This document shows, one piece after another, positions 45,681 to 54,007 of a DNA stretch of 64,000 bases. Source of the DNA: Cyanidium caldarium (lineage: Eukaryota; Rhodophyta; Bangiophyceae; Cyanidiales; Cyanidiaceae); contig JANCYW010000007.1 in the NCBI GenBank assembly GCA_026184775.1, forward strand, positions 434,001 to 498,000, given 5' to 3'. A program made the position numbers and the translations under genes. Below the pieces are notes generated by a model. It did no database searches. It was given only the letters and a program-made list of their open reading frames with translations, and was not told where the DNA came from. Each line of letters opens with the position of its first letter. Positions within the stretch are counted from its first letter, which is position 1.

Positions 45681-46377
45681 AACGAGGTGGATCGGCGGAG
45701 TGTCGTGCAATGTGGAGTTGGAGAATCGCGAAATCAGAGCACCACGCTCGCACCAACCGCTTGTCCGACGATCAGCGAAAGGCGGCGCGCAGCGCCGAAC
45801 GTGGCGCGAACGGACCGATGCGCACGCGGCGATGCGTGGGCGTCTGCTGGAAAACGGCCGTCGTAGAGGGGACTCGGGAGGGCGAAGGTGCGGCATACCG
45901 TTTATCACACGATGCTGTCGCCGCTCTTCACGAGGAATATATTTCAGGTGCAGGTAGGATGCTGAAAACAGTGACCGAGGGGTATGTTCTCCTAGAACGC
46001 CACACGTTTCGCACACTGCCAAATCACGGTGCCAACGAGCACACACCCACACACCCCAAGTCGCCCACGCCCTCTGCAACGCCGCCCACACACACACACA
46101 CACGTCATACCCACGTGTCACCCGAACTCGCAGGAGAAACTCGCATTTCTCTGTCGACGCGACAACGCCGCCTGCGCGCGAGACACGACACTTCGATCGC
46201 GCGCCGGTTCGCGGCGCCCCTCCCCGCGGAGGCGCCTTTGCGGGATGGCGCGCGCGCGGTGCGCCCGTCCTGGAAGGTGCGGCACGTGGCTCGGTGCGCG
46301 TGGGGGTGTGCATTCGCTGCGCCGGGCGACGTGCTCACCGCCACGCCAACGTCACCCAAGTCGCCATCTGCACTTGC
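45681..46377. other. Divergent intergenic region with (CA)n tract
   Basis: About 700 bases between the DHX15 and GGCT-like starts. A (CA)n run lies at about 46087-46107. The plus frame into the GGCT-like gene is open from 46294 but has no ATG before 46378. No RNA gene was recognised. Confidence 0.45.
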
Positions 46378-47667
46378 ATGGATGCGGATTGCGTGTGCTA
46401 CTTTGCGGTGGGATCCAACTTGCACCGTTCGCGGCTGCGGACGCGCGGCACGTGGCTCGGCCACCGCGACGGGGTGCAGTACCGCAGCGCGGAGGCGGCG
46501 GTGTTGCGCGGCTTCCGGTTGGTGATGAACACGCCGGGGTTTCCACCGGCCGAGCCGGTGTTCGGTTCGGCGGTACGGTGTGAATGCAACCGGCGTTCAT
46601 GTGTGAGTGAGGTTCACGGCGTGGTGTACACGCTGGATCGGCACCACTACGACCTGCTGTGGATGACCGAGGGCGGGCTGGGCGGCCGCGAGCACGCCTC
46701 CTCTTATGTGGAGCAGGTGGTGCAAGTGGAGTTGTACGGTTCGCCGGTGCGACGCTGCTCGGCGGTGATGTTGCAGACGCGCCCGCAACACACCGTGTGG
46801 ACGGTGTGTGCGCGCTGGTTGCCGCCGCACGGGTATCGGCGGCGGTGGCTGGGCGAAGAGTTTCAGTGCCGGGCGCGAGCAGTGCGCAAGTGGCTCGACG
46901 CTGCCGCCGACGCCGATGTCGCTGGAGCGGACTCCAAAGCGCGCGCCATGCACGCGCACGTCTTGCAGGGGATGCTGGCGCGGCCGCCGGACGACGTCGT
47001 CCGCATCGCCTTTGAGCTGGAGCGCATGATCATGTGTCCGTCGGAGCGGTACATGCGGGTGGTGCGCGATGGCGCCCGCGAATCCGGTCTGGAGGAAGCG
47101 TATGTGGCCTACTTGGACGCGTTTCTGAACGTGTGGCGCGGTTGCGATGGCTGTGCACCGCGGCCGCGCGCGCTGCAGCGGACGCTGTCGCTGCTGATGC
47201 GCCTCAGCACGCCGTCTTTCTTCCTGACGCTGTTGCGGCTGCACCGGTGGCGGTGGCATCGCGTCGCGTACGCACTATCCTGGATGTGGTCGCGTTGGTT
47301 TCTGGCGCCGCCGTTCGCGCTGTTCATGGAACGCGAACTGCACGCCATCCGCATCGCATCGGCCAGGCGCACCGGACGGTCCGCGGCAGCGGTTTGCGCT
47401 CACTGGCTCGTGTTCTGGGCGACTTCACTCTTGTTGGCACTGTGGGTGTTTCCCACCGCGATGGCGGGTCTGGCGATGGGCACCCTGTCGCGCGACTTTT
47501 TCAACATCCGCGCGCACGCCACCCACGGTCGCCCGGTACCCGTGCGAGTGGGCGGGAGCGACAGGGAGACGGGTGGTGTGCTCAACAACAACAACATCAA
47601 CAACAACTACAACAACAACGAGCTGAGACTGCACCAGCGCGCAACTCGCAGTCGCACCACGTCATGA
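46378..47667 (+). CDS. Gamma-glutamylcyclotransferase-fold protein with C-terminal membrane segments
   Basis: A 429-residue protein from the ATG at 46378 (MDADCVCYFAVGSNLHRSRL). YFAVGSN is the nucleotide/substrate-loop signature of the GGCT/AIG2 fold (YFAYGSN). VHGVVYTLDRHHYDLLWMTE, with a following EGG, matches the 'G-x-[VL]-[YF]-x-[LI]-x-x-x-x-x-x-L-x-x-x-E-G' catalytic-Glu block. The middle is helical with a CDGCAPRPR Cys pair. Residues about 345-385 form hydrophobic helices (HWLVFWATSLLLALWVFPTA). An Asn-rich tail comes from AAC repeats (NNNNINNNYNNN). Related enzymes cleave gamma-glutamyl peptides or glutathione; membrane attachment is unusual. Confidence 0.65.
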   Translation: MDADCVCYFAVGSNLHRSRLRTRGTWLGHRDGVQYRSAEAAVLRGFRLVMNTPGFPPAEPVFGSAVRCECNRRSCVSEVHGVVYTLDRHHYDLLWMTEGGLGGREHASSYVEQVVQVELYGSPVRRCSAVMLQTRPQHTVWTVCARWLPPHGYRRRWLGEEFQCRARAVRKWLDAAADADVAGADSKARAMHAHVLQGMLARPPDDVVRIAFELERMIMCPSERYMRVVRDGARESGLEEAYVAYLDAFLNVWRGCDGCAPRPRALQRTLSLLMRLSTPSFFLTLLRLHRWRWHRVAYALSWMWSRWFLAPPFALFMERELHAIRIASARRTGRSAAAVCAHWLVFWATSLLLALWVFPTAMAGLAMGTLSRDFFNIRAHATHGRPVPVRVGGSDRETGGVLNNNNINNNYNNNELRLHQRATRSRTTS

Positions 47668-48079
47668 AGTGGTTGCAGCCGTGGAGTGTACTCCACGTCG
47701 TGTGGAATGTTACAGGCGCCTGTTGATACTCTAGGAGAGATGTGGAGGAGTCGGTCGTCGCTGCGACCGTCGCACTTGACGGGCACTGGGGCAAAGCTCA
47801 GCAGGTGTGGACCATTGTAAAGAGAATGGAAGTGGCGTTGATATTTGCCTTGCATTCGCTGACGCCGAGAACGTCTCGCACCGACCTGGCGCACGTCGGA
47901 CGTTGCGGACGAGGTGTCGTCGCTCCGGTCGGCGGGCGTGTCTCCCCGTCTCTGCGTCACCGGATCGTCAAAAGCTGCACGGAGCACCCATCAGCACCTC
48001 GCGCGCACCCCACAAAACCCTCTTGGTGCCGTCGGTTGCGCCACCACGTGACAACGTTCACCTCCGCTTTTTCGTCGCC
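47668..48079. other. Intergenic with a short hairpin after the GGCT-like stop
   Basis: About 410 bases. Just after the stop at 47667, positions about 47681-47698 can form a 7-bp stem, CGTGGAG-TGTA-CTCCACG. No gene is recognised in the rest, which leads into the NDUFB3 start. Confidence 0.4.
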
Positions 48080-48325
48080 ATGATCTTCATGAAACCGGGG
48101 TATCACGCGTGGCGGCAGCACCCGTTGGTGAGCCAACGGAGCAACTTGTGGGACATGTTTCCCGGTCTGGGCACCGCTATTGTGATATTCTCGGCGTACG
48201 TCGGGGTGGAGGCGCTGGCCAAGCGCTTGCAGGTGTCGAGCTGGGTGGGGGTGGATCGCGCGGCCGTCGCTTACCAGGCGGGCCTGGCGCGAGGTCGCCT
48301 GGAGCTGCAACGCACCGAGGACTGA
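48080..48325 (+). CDS. NDUFB3: Complex I subunit NDUFB3 (B12)
   Basis: An 81-residue protein from the ATG at 48080. PGYHAWRQHPLVSQRSNLWD followed by MFPGLGTAIVIFSAYVGVEA matches plant/fungal NDUFB3, whose pattern is 'W-R-x-H-P-x-x-[ST]-...-PG-[LF]-x-x-[AG]-x-x-[IV]-[VA]-x-[FA]'. A single membrane helix is followed by a short charged tail. It is an accessory subunit of the distal membrane arm. Animal forms carry an N-terminal His/Pro-rich stretch that is absent here, as in plants. It is convergent with the hypothetical membrane protein (21 bases between stops). Confidence 0.75.
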   Translation: MIFMKPGYHAWRQHPLVSQRSNLWDMFPGLGTAIVIFSAYVGVEALAKRLQVSSWVGVDRAAVAYQAGLARGRLELQRTED

Positions 48326-48346
48326 CCACTGCGTACTACAGGCAAT

Positions 48347-49420
48347 TTAGACAACGGGGAACAGGTGGCGCCATTCTTTCCTATCCAGCAGATAGTATTC
48401 CACCTGCACCCAGCTGGTGAGGCGCGGCAGATCCACCAACCGGTGCCACGCATCGCCACGCCAGAGGACGTGCGTGTTGCGCTCCAATTGGATGGTGGCG
48501 TCGGCGGTGACGTTGGCCTCGGGCGGTTGCAGGCCGCGGCGCCGGCGATTCTGGAACAGCTCCAGCCGGGCGGGCATGTACGAGGCGGTGGGGGCGGTGT
48601 GCCGCGACGGCACGTGCAGCATCAGCAGGGCGTTTTCGTGGCTGGCGTAAGCGATCGCCGCCGACGCGGCCGTACGATTGTCCGGCGGCGATGAGGCGGC
48701 GGGCGTCTCCCGGCTCAACAGACTCACCTGATAGGTCTCGGTGAGCGGCTTGGTCAGGTGCACGTAGGCGACGCGCCAGACGCTCGCCGTGTGCACTTGT
48801 TTGGTCCACAGTTTCCCAGTATCATCCAACGGGTGCAACGCGTCCATGATGCAGGCCACGCGGCGCCAGACACTCTCGTCGCCCACACCGGGCCACAACG
48901 GCACGACGCGGCGCCGTGGCCATCGCCACCAGGACGACGACGACGACGACGACGACGACGCGGCCGACACCGCCCGTCCGAACCGCTGTCGCACCCAGGC
49001 CACCTCTTCGCGCGTCAGTACCATGAGAAACGGGCCGCCCGGCGCCACACACGCCCGCAGCGCCCGCATCCCCTCCTCCGATAAAGCGTCCGTCGCGTTG
49101 CGCGCCAACGGCTGCGATGCACTGCAGGTCACCCGCACGTTGCCCGCCCCGAACGGCGTCACCATGGCCTGATACGCCACGAACAGCAGCCCTATCACGC
49201 TGAGAATGCGCACGATGACCGGAAACGTCCACCAAGAGGCGTCCGCCGCGGCAGCCGTCGGCGGTGCAGCCCGGGCGGCCGCCCGGGCCGGAGACACCAG
49301 CGCACGGTCTGGCAGCAGACGGGCCGCTGCTGTTGCATGACTGGATCCAGTGTCAGCGGATGTAGATGAAATGGGTGAGCGGGTTGTGCCTCGGCGACGT
49401 ACACCCTCTCGTTCGGCCAT
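48347..49420 (-). CDS. Hypothetical single-pass membrane protein
   Basis: A 357-residue protein from the ATG at 49420 (MAEREGVRRRGTTRSP). A Ser/Ala/Arg-rich N-terminal about 65 residues is followed by one hydrophobic helix (FPVIVRILSVIGLLFVAYQA, about residues 72-91). The remainder looks extracytoplasmic, with potential N-glycosylation sites (NAT, NRT, NVT), a poly-Ser run from (GAC)n on the plus strand, and WRRVACIMDALHPLDDTGKL. The end, LTSWVQVEYYLLDRKEWRHL, is beta-rich. It might be an ER/Golgi type II protein like its glycosyltransferase neighbours, but no motif supports a function. A (GT)n tract precedes the gene at about 49519-49536. Confidence 0.55.
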   Translation of the reverse strand: MAEREGVRRRGTTRSPISSTSADTGSSHATAAARLLPDRALVSPARAAARAAPPTAAAADASWWTFPVIVRILSVIGLLFVAYQAMVTPFGAGNVRVTCSASQPLARNATDALSEEGMRALRACVAPGGPFLMVLTREEVAWVRQRFGRAVSAASSSSSSSSSWWRWPRRRVVPLWPGVGDESVWRRVACIMDALHPLDDTGKLWTKQVHTASVWRVAYVHLTKPLTETYQVSLLSRETPAASSPPDNRTAASAAIAYASHENALLMLHVPSRHTAPTASYMPARLELFQNRRRRGLQPPEANVTADATIQLERNTHVLWRGDAWHRLVDLPRLTSWVQVEYYLLDRKEWRHLFPVV

Positions 49421-49661
49421 GGCGGCGGTCGATGAACCACACAGAGGGCGAAAGGGGGGAGCATCCGCGCGCGCCACGGACGCCGCGGTCAACGGACGGA
49501 GCGCGCTCTCCCGCGTATGCATGTGTGTGTGTGTGTCTGTATCGGTTGCCGGGGCAGCGGCAGTGACCACCCGATGGGGCAGTGAGAGAGCGTGGGTCTC
49601 TTTGGGGTGTCTTGCTCCCCAGTGAGAAGCATCCATCTTTTTGTGGGGTGTTCCGCCGTCG

Positions 49662-50540
49662 ATGCGGACGACGTCTTTCGGAGGCCTTCCCGACGAGGTG
49701 TTGGCGGAGGTGCTCTGGCTCGCTTCCGATGGCGGGGAGGAGTTGGCGTGGTTGTGTGTGCAGGCGGCCGCGGTGTGTTCTCGCTGGCACGTGGCAGTTC
49801 GGTTGCGGGTGCTGCCGCGGTTGCAGCGCGTTGTGCTGACGAGTTTGGAGCGACACTTGAACCGCACGCTGCACGGCGGCGACCGTGGCCCGAAGGCGCC
49901 GGCCGTAGCCGAACGACCGCTTGCGTGGTCCGCGTCGCTGCAGCGGCTATTGGACGACTGCTGCAGTGCGCACACGCTGGCGGCTGGTGAGTGCTATCGG
50001 CTCATCAGCGACCGTACCGTCCGCGGCGTGGAGCGATGGCCAGCGCGCCTGCGACAACTGCACTTCTCTCACTGTGCGCGACTGGGCGATGACGGCCTGG
50101 AGTGCCTGCTGCAGCGACTCAACGGCCCGTCCGTTCACACGCTCACCTTCTTCTCGGGGAAGTTCACTGTGCGTGCCGCGCAGACCATCGCCGCCCGCTG
50201 TCCGCAGCTGCAGCATCTGGCACTGCCCTACTCGCTGTTGGATGACGAGGGCTTGCGAGCGTTGGCGCAACTGCAGTGCCTGACGCACCTCCAACTGCGC
50301 GGTTGCGAGCACATCACCGACGCCGGCGTCTGCCACTTGACGACGGTGCAGACGCTGGATCTGGCGCTCTGTCCGCAGGTGACCGATCGCGCGCTGCTGC
50401 GTCTGGCGCGGCATGGCCGTCTGCGCGAGCTGACACTGGCCTACCAGCGATACAACGTGTGGTGCAGCGGCCGCTGGACACCGTGCGGTGTCGACAGCGT
50501 GCAAGAGGCGGGCGTGTCGGTGCGTTTTATCGATGCGTGA
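49662..50540 (+). CDS. F-box and leucine-rich-repeat protein (FBXL/AMN1-like)
   Basis: A 292-residue protein from the ATG at 49662. The N-terminal F-box-like segment is FGGLPDEVLAEVLWLASDGG...VCSRWHVAVRLRVLP, about residues 6-50. Cysteine-containing LRRs follow: RLRQLHFSHCARLGDDGLEC, PQLQHLALPYSLLDDEGLRA, LTHLQLRGCEHITDAGVCHL and LDLALCPQVTDRALLRLA. The 'C-x-x-[LI]-[TG]-D-x-[GA]-[LV]' pattern is that of FBXL2/GRR1/AMN1 repeats. It is likely a substrate receptor of an SCF ubiquitin ligase; the target is unknown. The stop is 46 bases from the convergent L2HGDH stop. Confidence 0.75.
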   Translation: MRTTSFGGLPDEVLAEVLWLASDGGEELAWLCVQAAAVCSRWHVAVRLRVLPRLQRVVLTSLERHLNRTLHGGDRGPKAPAVAERPLAWSASLQRLLDDCCSAHTLAAGECYRLISDRTVRGVERWPARLRQLHFSHCARLGDDGLECLLQRLNGPSVHTLTFFSGKFTVRAAQTIAARCPQLQHLALPYSLLDDEGLRALAQLQCLTHLQLRGCEHITDAGVCHLTTVQTLDLALCPQVTDRALLRLARHGRLRELTLAYQRYNVWCSGRWTPCGVDSVQEAGVSVRFIDA

Positions 50541-50585
50541 GAGGGAGAGAGGGGTCATCGGCGCCGTGCGCCATACGATGCTTCC

Positions 50586-51797
50586 TCACGGCAGCAGTTG
50601 CATCATCTCTTCGACGATATAACGGGCGATGGCCATGCAGGAAGTGGCCGCCGGCGATGGCGCATTGCGTACGTGCAGGATGTTGCCGACGCGATGGAAA
50701 CAAAAGTCGTCCACCAGGGTGCCATCGCGCGCTACCGCCTGCGCGCGCACTCCGTCGAAGGAGCGCCGCAAATCGCGCGCCCGCAACGACGGCACCAGAC
50801 GCTGCAGGGAACGCGCCAGCACCGCCGGCACGCGTTCACGCACCCATTCACGCAGTCCGTAACCGGCGTACGGCAACGCCAGCCGCCAAAACCCCGGGTA
50901 ATGCAGCGGTGGCCAGCCGGCCAAAGAGGCCGTCGGGCCGACCCACACTCGCCGACCGTCCACGCTCGGCGTGAAATGCACCCCGAGGAAGGGAAAGCGC
51001 GGATCCGCCACCGGATACACATTGCAGGCGCCCAGCCCGAGTCGCTGCACGGCGTCGGTGGCGAGCTCGTAGTACTGGCCGCGGAAAGGCACGATGCGCA
51101 GGTGGCGCGACGGACGGGTGGCCGCGCCCACACACACCACCACCCAGTCCCATTGCTGTTGCCAGTGGCGGTGTTCTTGGCGCAGCTGTTGACGACGTCG
51201 CCGATCAACGAGTAGTGGGCGACGCCACCACAGCCACTCGTCCTCCGATTCCAGCGCGTCCAGGTCGACCGGGACGGCGGTGCGCACCTCACAGCGCTCA
51301 CCACCGATGGCGAGCGCCTCGCGGGCAAACGCCCGCGCCAACGCCGCGTAATCGATCACGCCGGTATGCGGGGAATGCAGCGCGCGCACCGCCCGCACCG
51401 CCGGCAGCGACGGTATGCGGTCGTGCAAACTCACGTCGCGCACACCGTTCTGCACCGCGTTGGCCAGCAACGGCTCCAACCGCTGCGCCTCTGCCTCGTC
51501 GGTGGCCACGATCCATTTGCCGACGCGACGCATCGGCACCTGCACGCCCGCCTCGCTTTCCCCATAGGCGTAAATGCGCGCCGCGCCCTCCACACACAGT
51601 TTGGCCTTGAGCGAGCCCGGCCGATACGCCAGTCCCGAGTGAATCACCCCCGAATTGTGGGACGACTGCTCGGCGGCCAGCACCGGCGCCCGCTCAAACA
51701 ACGTCAACCGCACCAGCTGCGGCGCCGCCGTCCGTCGCCACAAGTGCCGCGCCACCGCCAACCCCACCAGCCCACCGCCTACAACGGCCACACGCAT
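50586..51797 (-). CDS. L2HGDH: L-2-hydroxyglutarate dehydrogenase (FAD)
   Basis: A 403-residue protein. It opens with the dinucleotide fold MRVAVVGGGLVGLAVARHLW. Family-specific blocks follow: SHNSGVIHSGLAYRPGSLKA, GVIDYAALARAFA, PFRGQYYEL and VYPVADPRFPFLGVHFTPSV. The C-terminus is HVRNAPSPAATSCMAIARYI. The enzyme oxidises L-2-hydroxyglutarate, a side product of malate and lactate dehydrogenases, to 2-oxoglutarate and passes electrons to the respiratory chain. No mitochondrial leader is present before the Rossmann motif with this start, and the upstream sequence is not an obvious extension. Dimethylglycine-type oxidases are excluded by the block pattern. Confidence 0.92.
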   Translation of the reverse strand: MRVAVVGGGLVGLAVARHLWRRTAAPQLVRLTLFERAPVLAAEQSSHNSGVIHSGLAYRPGSLKAKLCVEGAARIYAYGESEAGVQVPMRRVGKWIVATDEAEAQRLEPLLANAVQNGVRDVSLHDRIPSLPAVRAVRALHSPHTGVIDYAALARAFAREALAIGGERCEVRTAVPVDLDALESEDEWLWWRRPLLVDRRRRQQLRQEHRHWQQQWDWVVVCVGAATRPSRHLRIVPFRGQYYELATDAVQRLGLGACNVYPVADPRFPFLGVHFTPSVDGRRVWVGPTASLAGWPPLHYPGFWRLALPYAGYGLREWVRERVPAVLARSLQRLVPSLRARDLRRSFDGVRAQAVARDGTLVDDFCFHRVGNILHVRNAPSPAATSCMAIARYIVEEMMQLLP

Positions 51798-51866
51798 GCC
51801 GGGCGGTGGTCATGGTAAGCGTCGGCCGCCAGACGCGAAAACACAAGGGTGTGTGTCTCTGTGTGT

Positions 51867-51901
51867 GTGTGGACGCGGCGGGGAGCGGAGCTCCCGACCT
51901 T
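51867..51901 (-). repeat. Decayed copy of the tRNA 3' end
   Basis: The plus-strand string GTGTGTGGACGCGGCGGGGA followed by GCTCCCGACCTT parallels GTGCGTGGACGTGGGGGGAA...CCCCCGACCTT at the tRNA 3' end 60 bases away. The T-loop consensus is lost and no cloverleaf can form. It is likely a local partial duplication. Confidence 0.4.
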
Positions 51902-51932
51902 GGCCACGCAGCAGACGCCAAAAAAGTGTGCG

Positions 51933-52062
51933 TGGACGTGGGGGGAATTGAACCCCCGACCTTGACAATGCCGATGTCACGTCGGGTATCGTGTGCAGCG
52001 TGCCACGGAGCCGCGGCTGCGAGTCCGCGTCGCCCCCGATCATACCCCTAGACCACACGCCC
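51933..52062 (-). tRNA. tRNA with a non-canonical intron; best reading tRNA-Ala(GGC)
   Basis: On the minus strand the acceptor GGGCGTG (52062-52056) pairs with CACGTCC (51940-51934) with a G3:U70 wobble; A73 is at 51933. The D arm is GTCTAGGGGTATGAT and the T arm GGGGG-TTCAATT-CCCCC. Between D arm and variable loop (AGGTC) only one good 5-bp anticodon stem exists, TGACA/TGTCA (51975-51979 with 51963-51967), enclosing TCGGCAT. This places a 58-base intron (about 51980-52037) right after position 26, not in the anticodon loop. Anticodon GGC plus G3:U70 and A73 fits alanine. The C at position 33 is abnormal and the D arm resembles tRNA-Pro, so the isotype is provisional. Displaced introns are known in Cyanidioschyzon tRNAs. 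Confidence 0.6.
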
Positions 52063-52201
52063 GCGTCGGCGACATTGCGCTCCCATACCGAATATAACGG
52101 GCTGGCTGGGGGAGGAATGCGTCGGGACCGGGCAACCGGAGAGGGGAACCGACACGAACGTCCGCTTCGGACACCGGGTTTATACCGACAGCACGTTGGT
52201 C

Positions 52202-54007
52202 TCACATCTTGGAGACGCTACCATACTTGTGCAGGAACTCCTCGTGGTGTTTCTTGATGGCGTCCATCACGTCGTGCATCTTGTCCTCGGGCGGTAGAAT
52301 GGTGGTGCGCAGGTAAAAGGAGACGCTGCCATCGCCGTTCTCCTCCCCTGCGCTGCGCATACCGAATCCGGCACCGGGCACCACACAGATGCCGGTGCGC
52401 TCCAGCAAACGCACGCAATAAAAGGTGTCCAGTGGCATGCCGGCGTCGCGGGCGGCCTGCGCGGCGCGGGCGCTCACCCGGACGCGCGGAAAGGCGTACA
52501 TAGCGCCCTGGCTCGGGTTGCACTCCACCGCGGTCATACTGCAAAACGCCTGCACCACCAGATGTGCGCGACGCTGCAGGCTGGCAAAGCGTTCGGCGCG
52601 CTCCCGGGCGTACAGCGGGTACGACGGCTGGCCCGGCTGTGGCGGGCGCACCACACAATCGACCATCACCTGTCCGCCCAGGTTCGGGCACAGCATAATG
52701 CTGGCGATCTTGGTCAGCTGTTCGCGTGCGGCCGACGTTACCCCCGGCGACAGCAACATGTAGCCGCCGCGGCGGCCGCACTCGCTCACCAGGCCCTTGC
52801 TGGCCGAGTACAACGACACCAGCTCCAGCTCACGCTGCACCTCGGAGGGCATGTCGCGGTGCAGCACGCGGCGAAAGGACTCGAAACGCCGATCGTCCAC
52901 GTACACGTTGTCGGCGTACACCTCGTCGGCCAGCAGCAGCAGACGCTCGCGGTGGGCAAATGCCAGAATCTCCTGCACGTTGGCCGCCTCCAGCAGCTGC
53001 CCGGTGGGGTTGCCCGGCGAGATGACCACCAGCGCGCGCGGATCGATACCGCGTTGACGGGCATCCTGCACCAGACGCTCCAGTTCCGTGACGTCCAGCG
53101 CCCACTGCCGATGCTCCTGCAGATGGTACTGCAGCTGGTGCGTGCCCAGCACCGTCAACAGCGCCGAGTAGATCGGGTACTGCGGCACCGGGATGAGCAC
53201 GCCCGCCGGCGGACTGGAGGGCATCACCGTGCGAGAGGCAGCGGCGGCCGCACTGGCCTCGCGGCTGCCAGTGTCCGCCAACAGCGACAGCAGCATCAGG
53301 ATCGCTCCCGAGGAGCCGTTGCTGAGGAACACGTCGGCGGCGGTGGCCGCCAGGGGATGCTCGCCGGCCAATCCGTCCCGTGCATTCATGTATTCGGCCA
53401 CGTCTTGGCGAATCAGCGTCACGCCCGCCGATTCGGAGTAGGCTCCGGTGCCACCGATGCCGGTCGCCTGCAGGAGGCGCCGCGCCGCCGCCTGCACATC
53501 GGCCGGGAACAGCTTCTCGGCGGTGGCCGCATCCAAGCCCTGCAACAGGTCCGGACAGTCGCACAGTGCCAGCACCTGCCGGTGATAGGTGTACGGCCGA
53601 TTGCCCACCGCCAGCGGGTTGCCGACGTTGCAGTAGATGATCTCGCGGAAGGGCAACGCGGCGGCGGCCGCCCCGCCAGCATCCAGCACGCGCTGCAACG
53701 CCGCAGCGCGCGTGGGCAGCTCGCCGCGCACCGCATACTGCGCCGCCAACACACCGGGATTGATGGTGCCAGCCTCCATGGCGTGCTGCCGGTGCGGCGC
53801 GCCCTGCAATTGGATGGGCGTCACCGACATGGTATCCGAATGGGTGGCGGAGGTGGTGCTGCTGGAGAGGCCGGCGGAAACGGGAAGCGATCGAGGTGTG
53901 CCTCGCCACAGCCGCGGCAATCTCTTTGTCACTTGTCTCCCCAGCGTGCGCAACAAGTACCACGACGACGACGACGACGAAGAGAGTGAACGACGGGCGA
54001 CCGGCAT
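52202..54007 (-). CDS. Alanine / glutamate:glyoxylate aminotransferase with C-terminal SKM
   Basis: A class-I PLP aminotransferase of the AlaAT/GGT family. Blocks seen: INPGVLAAQYAVRGELPTRA, EIIYCNVGNPLAVGNRPYTY, AYSESAGVTLIRQDVAEYM, VVISPGNPTGQLL, LLLADEVYADNVY and the PLP-lysine region SLYSASKGLVSECGRRGGYM. The protein ends YGSVSKM. SKM is a PTS1-type tripeptide, comparable to the SRM of Arabidopsis peroxisomal GGT1. From the ATG at 54007 it has 601 residues with a basic, Ser-rich mitochondrial-type leader (MPVARRSLSSSSSSSW). From the ATG at 53830 (MSVTPIQLQG) it has 542 and no leader. So either dual targeting or a spurious leader is possible. It would convert glyoxylate to glycine using Glu or Ala. 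Divergent from PLGG1. Confidence 0.88.
   Translation of the reverse strand: MPVARRSLSSSSSSSWYLLRTLGRQVTKRLPRLWRGTPRSLPVSAGLSSSTTSATHSDTMSVTPIQLQGAPHRQHAMEAGTINPGVLAAQYAVRGELPTRAAALQRVLDAGGAAAAALPFREIIYCNVGNPLAVGNRPYTYHRQVLALCDCPDLLQGLDAATAEKLFPADVQAAARRLLQATGIGGTGAYSESAGVTLIRQDVAEYMNARDGLAGEHPLAATAADVFLSNGSSGAILMLLSLLADTGSREASAAAAASRTVMPSSPPAGVLIPVPQYPIYSALLTVLGTHQLQYHLQEHRQWALDVTELERLVQDARQRGIDPRALVVISPGNPTGQLLEAANVQEILAFAHRERLLLLADEVYADNVYVDDRRFESFRRVLHRDMPSEVQRELELVSLYSASKGLVSECGRRGGYMLLSPGVTSAAREQLTKIASIMLCPNLGGQVMVDCVVRPPQPGQPSYPLYARERAERFASLQRRAHLVVQAFCSMTAVECNPSQGAMYAFPRVRVSARAAQAARDAGMPLDTFYCVRLLERTGICVVPGAGFGMRSAGEENGDGSVSFYLRTTILPPEDKMHDVMDAIKKHHEEFLHKYGSVSKM

Larger units (their letters stand above)
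51798..52201. other. Intergenic containing a disrupted tRNA gene
   Basis: About 400 bases between the L2HGDH start and the aminotransferase stop, both on the minus strand. It holds the intron-bearing tRNA (51933-52062), a decayed tRNA 3'-end-like segment at about 51867-51901, and a (GT)n stretch at about 51849-51872. Confidence 0.6.

Noticed and set aside
45710-46525. 271-codon plus frame upstream of the GGCT-like gene
   Set aside because: It includes the (CA)n tract read as Thr/His, lacks any motif and runs out of frame into the real gene.
51933-52062. Reading the tRNA as tRNA-Pro or as a permuted gene
   Set aside because: The D arm is Pro-like, but no NGG anticodon fits a stem, position 73 is A and not C, and G3:U70 points to Ala. 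The 5' half precedes the 3' half, so the gene is not permuted.
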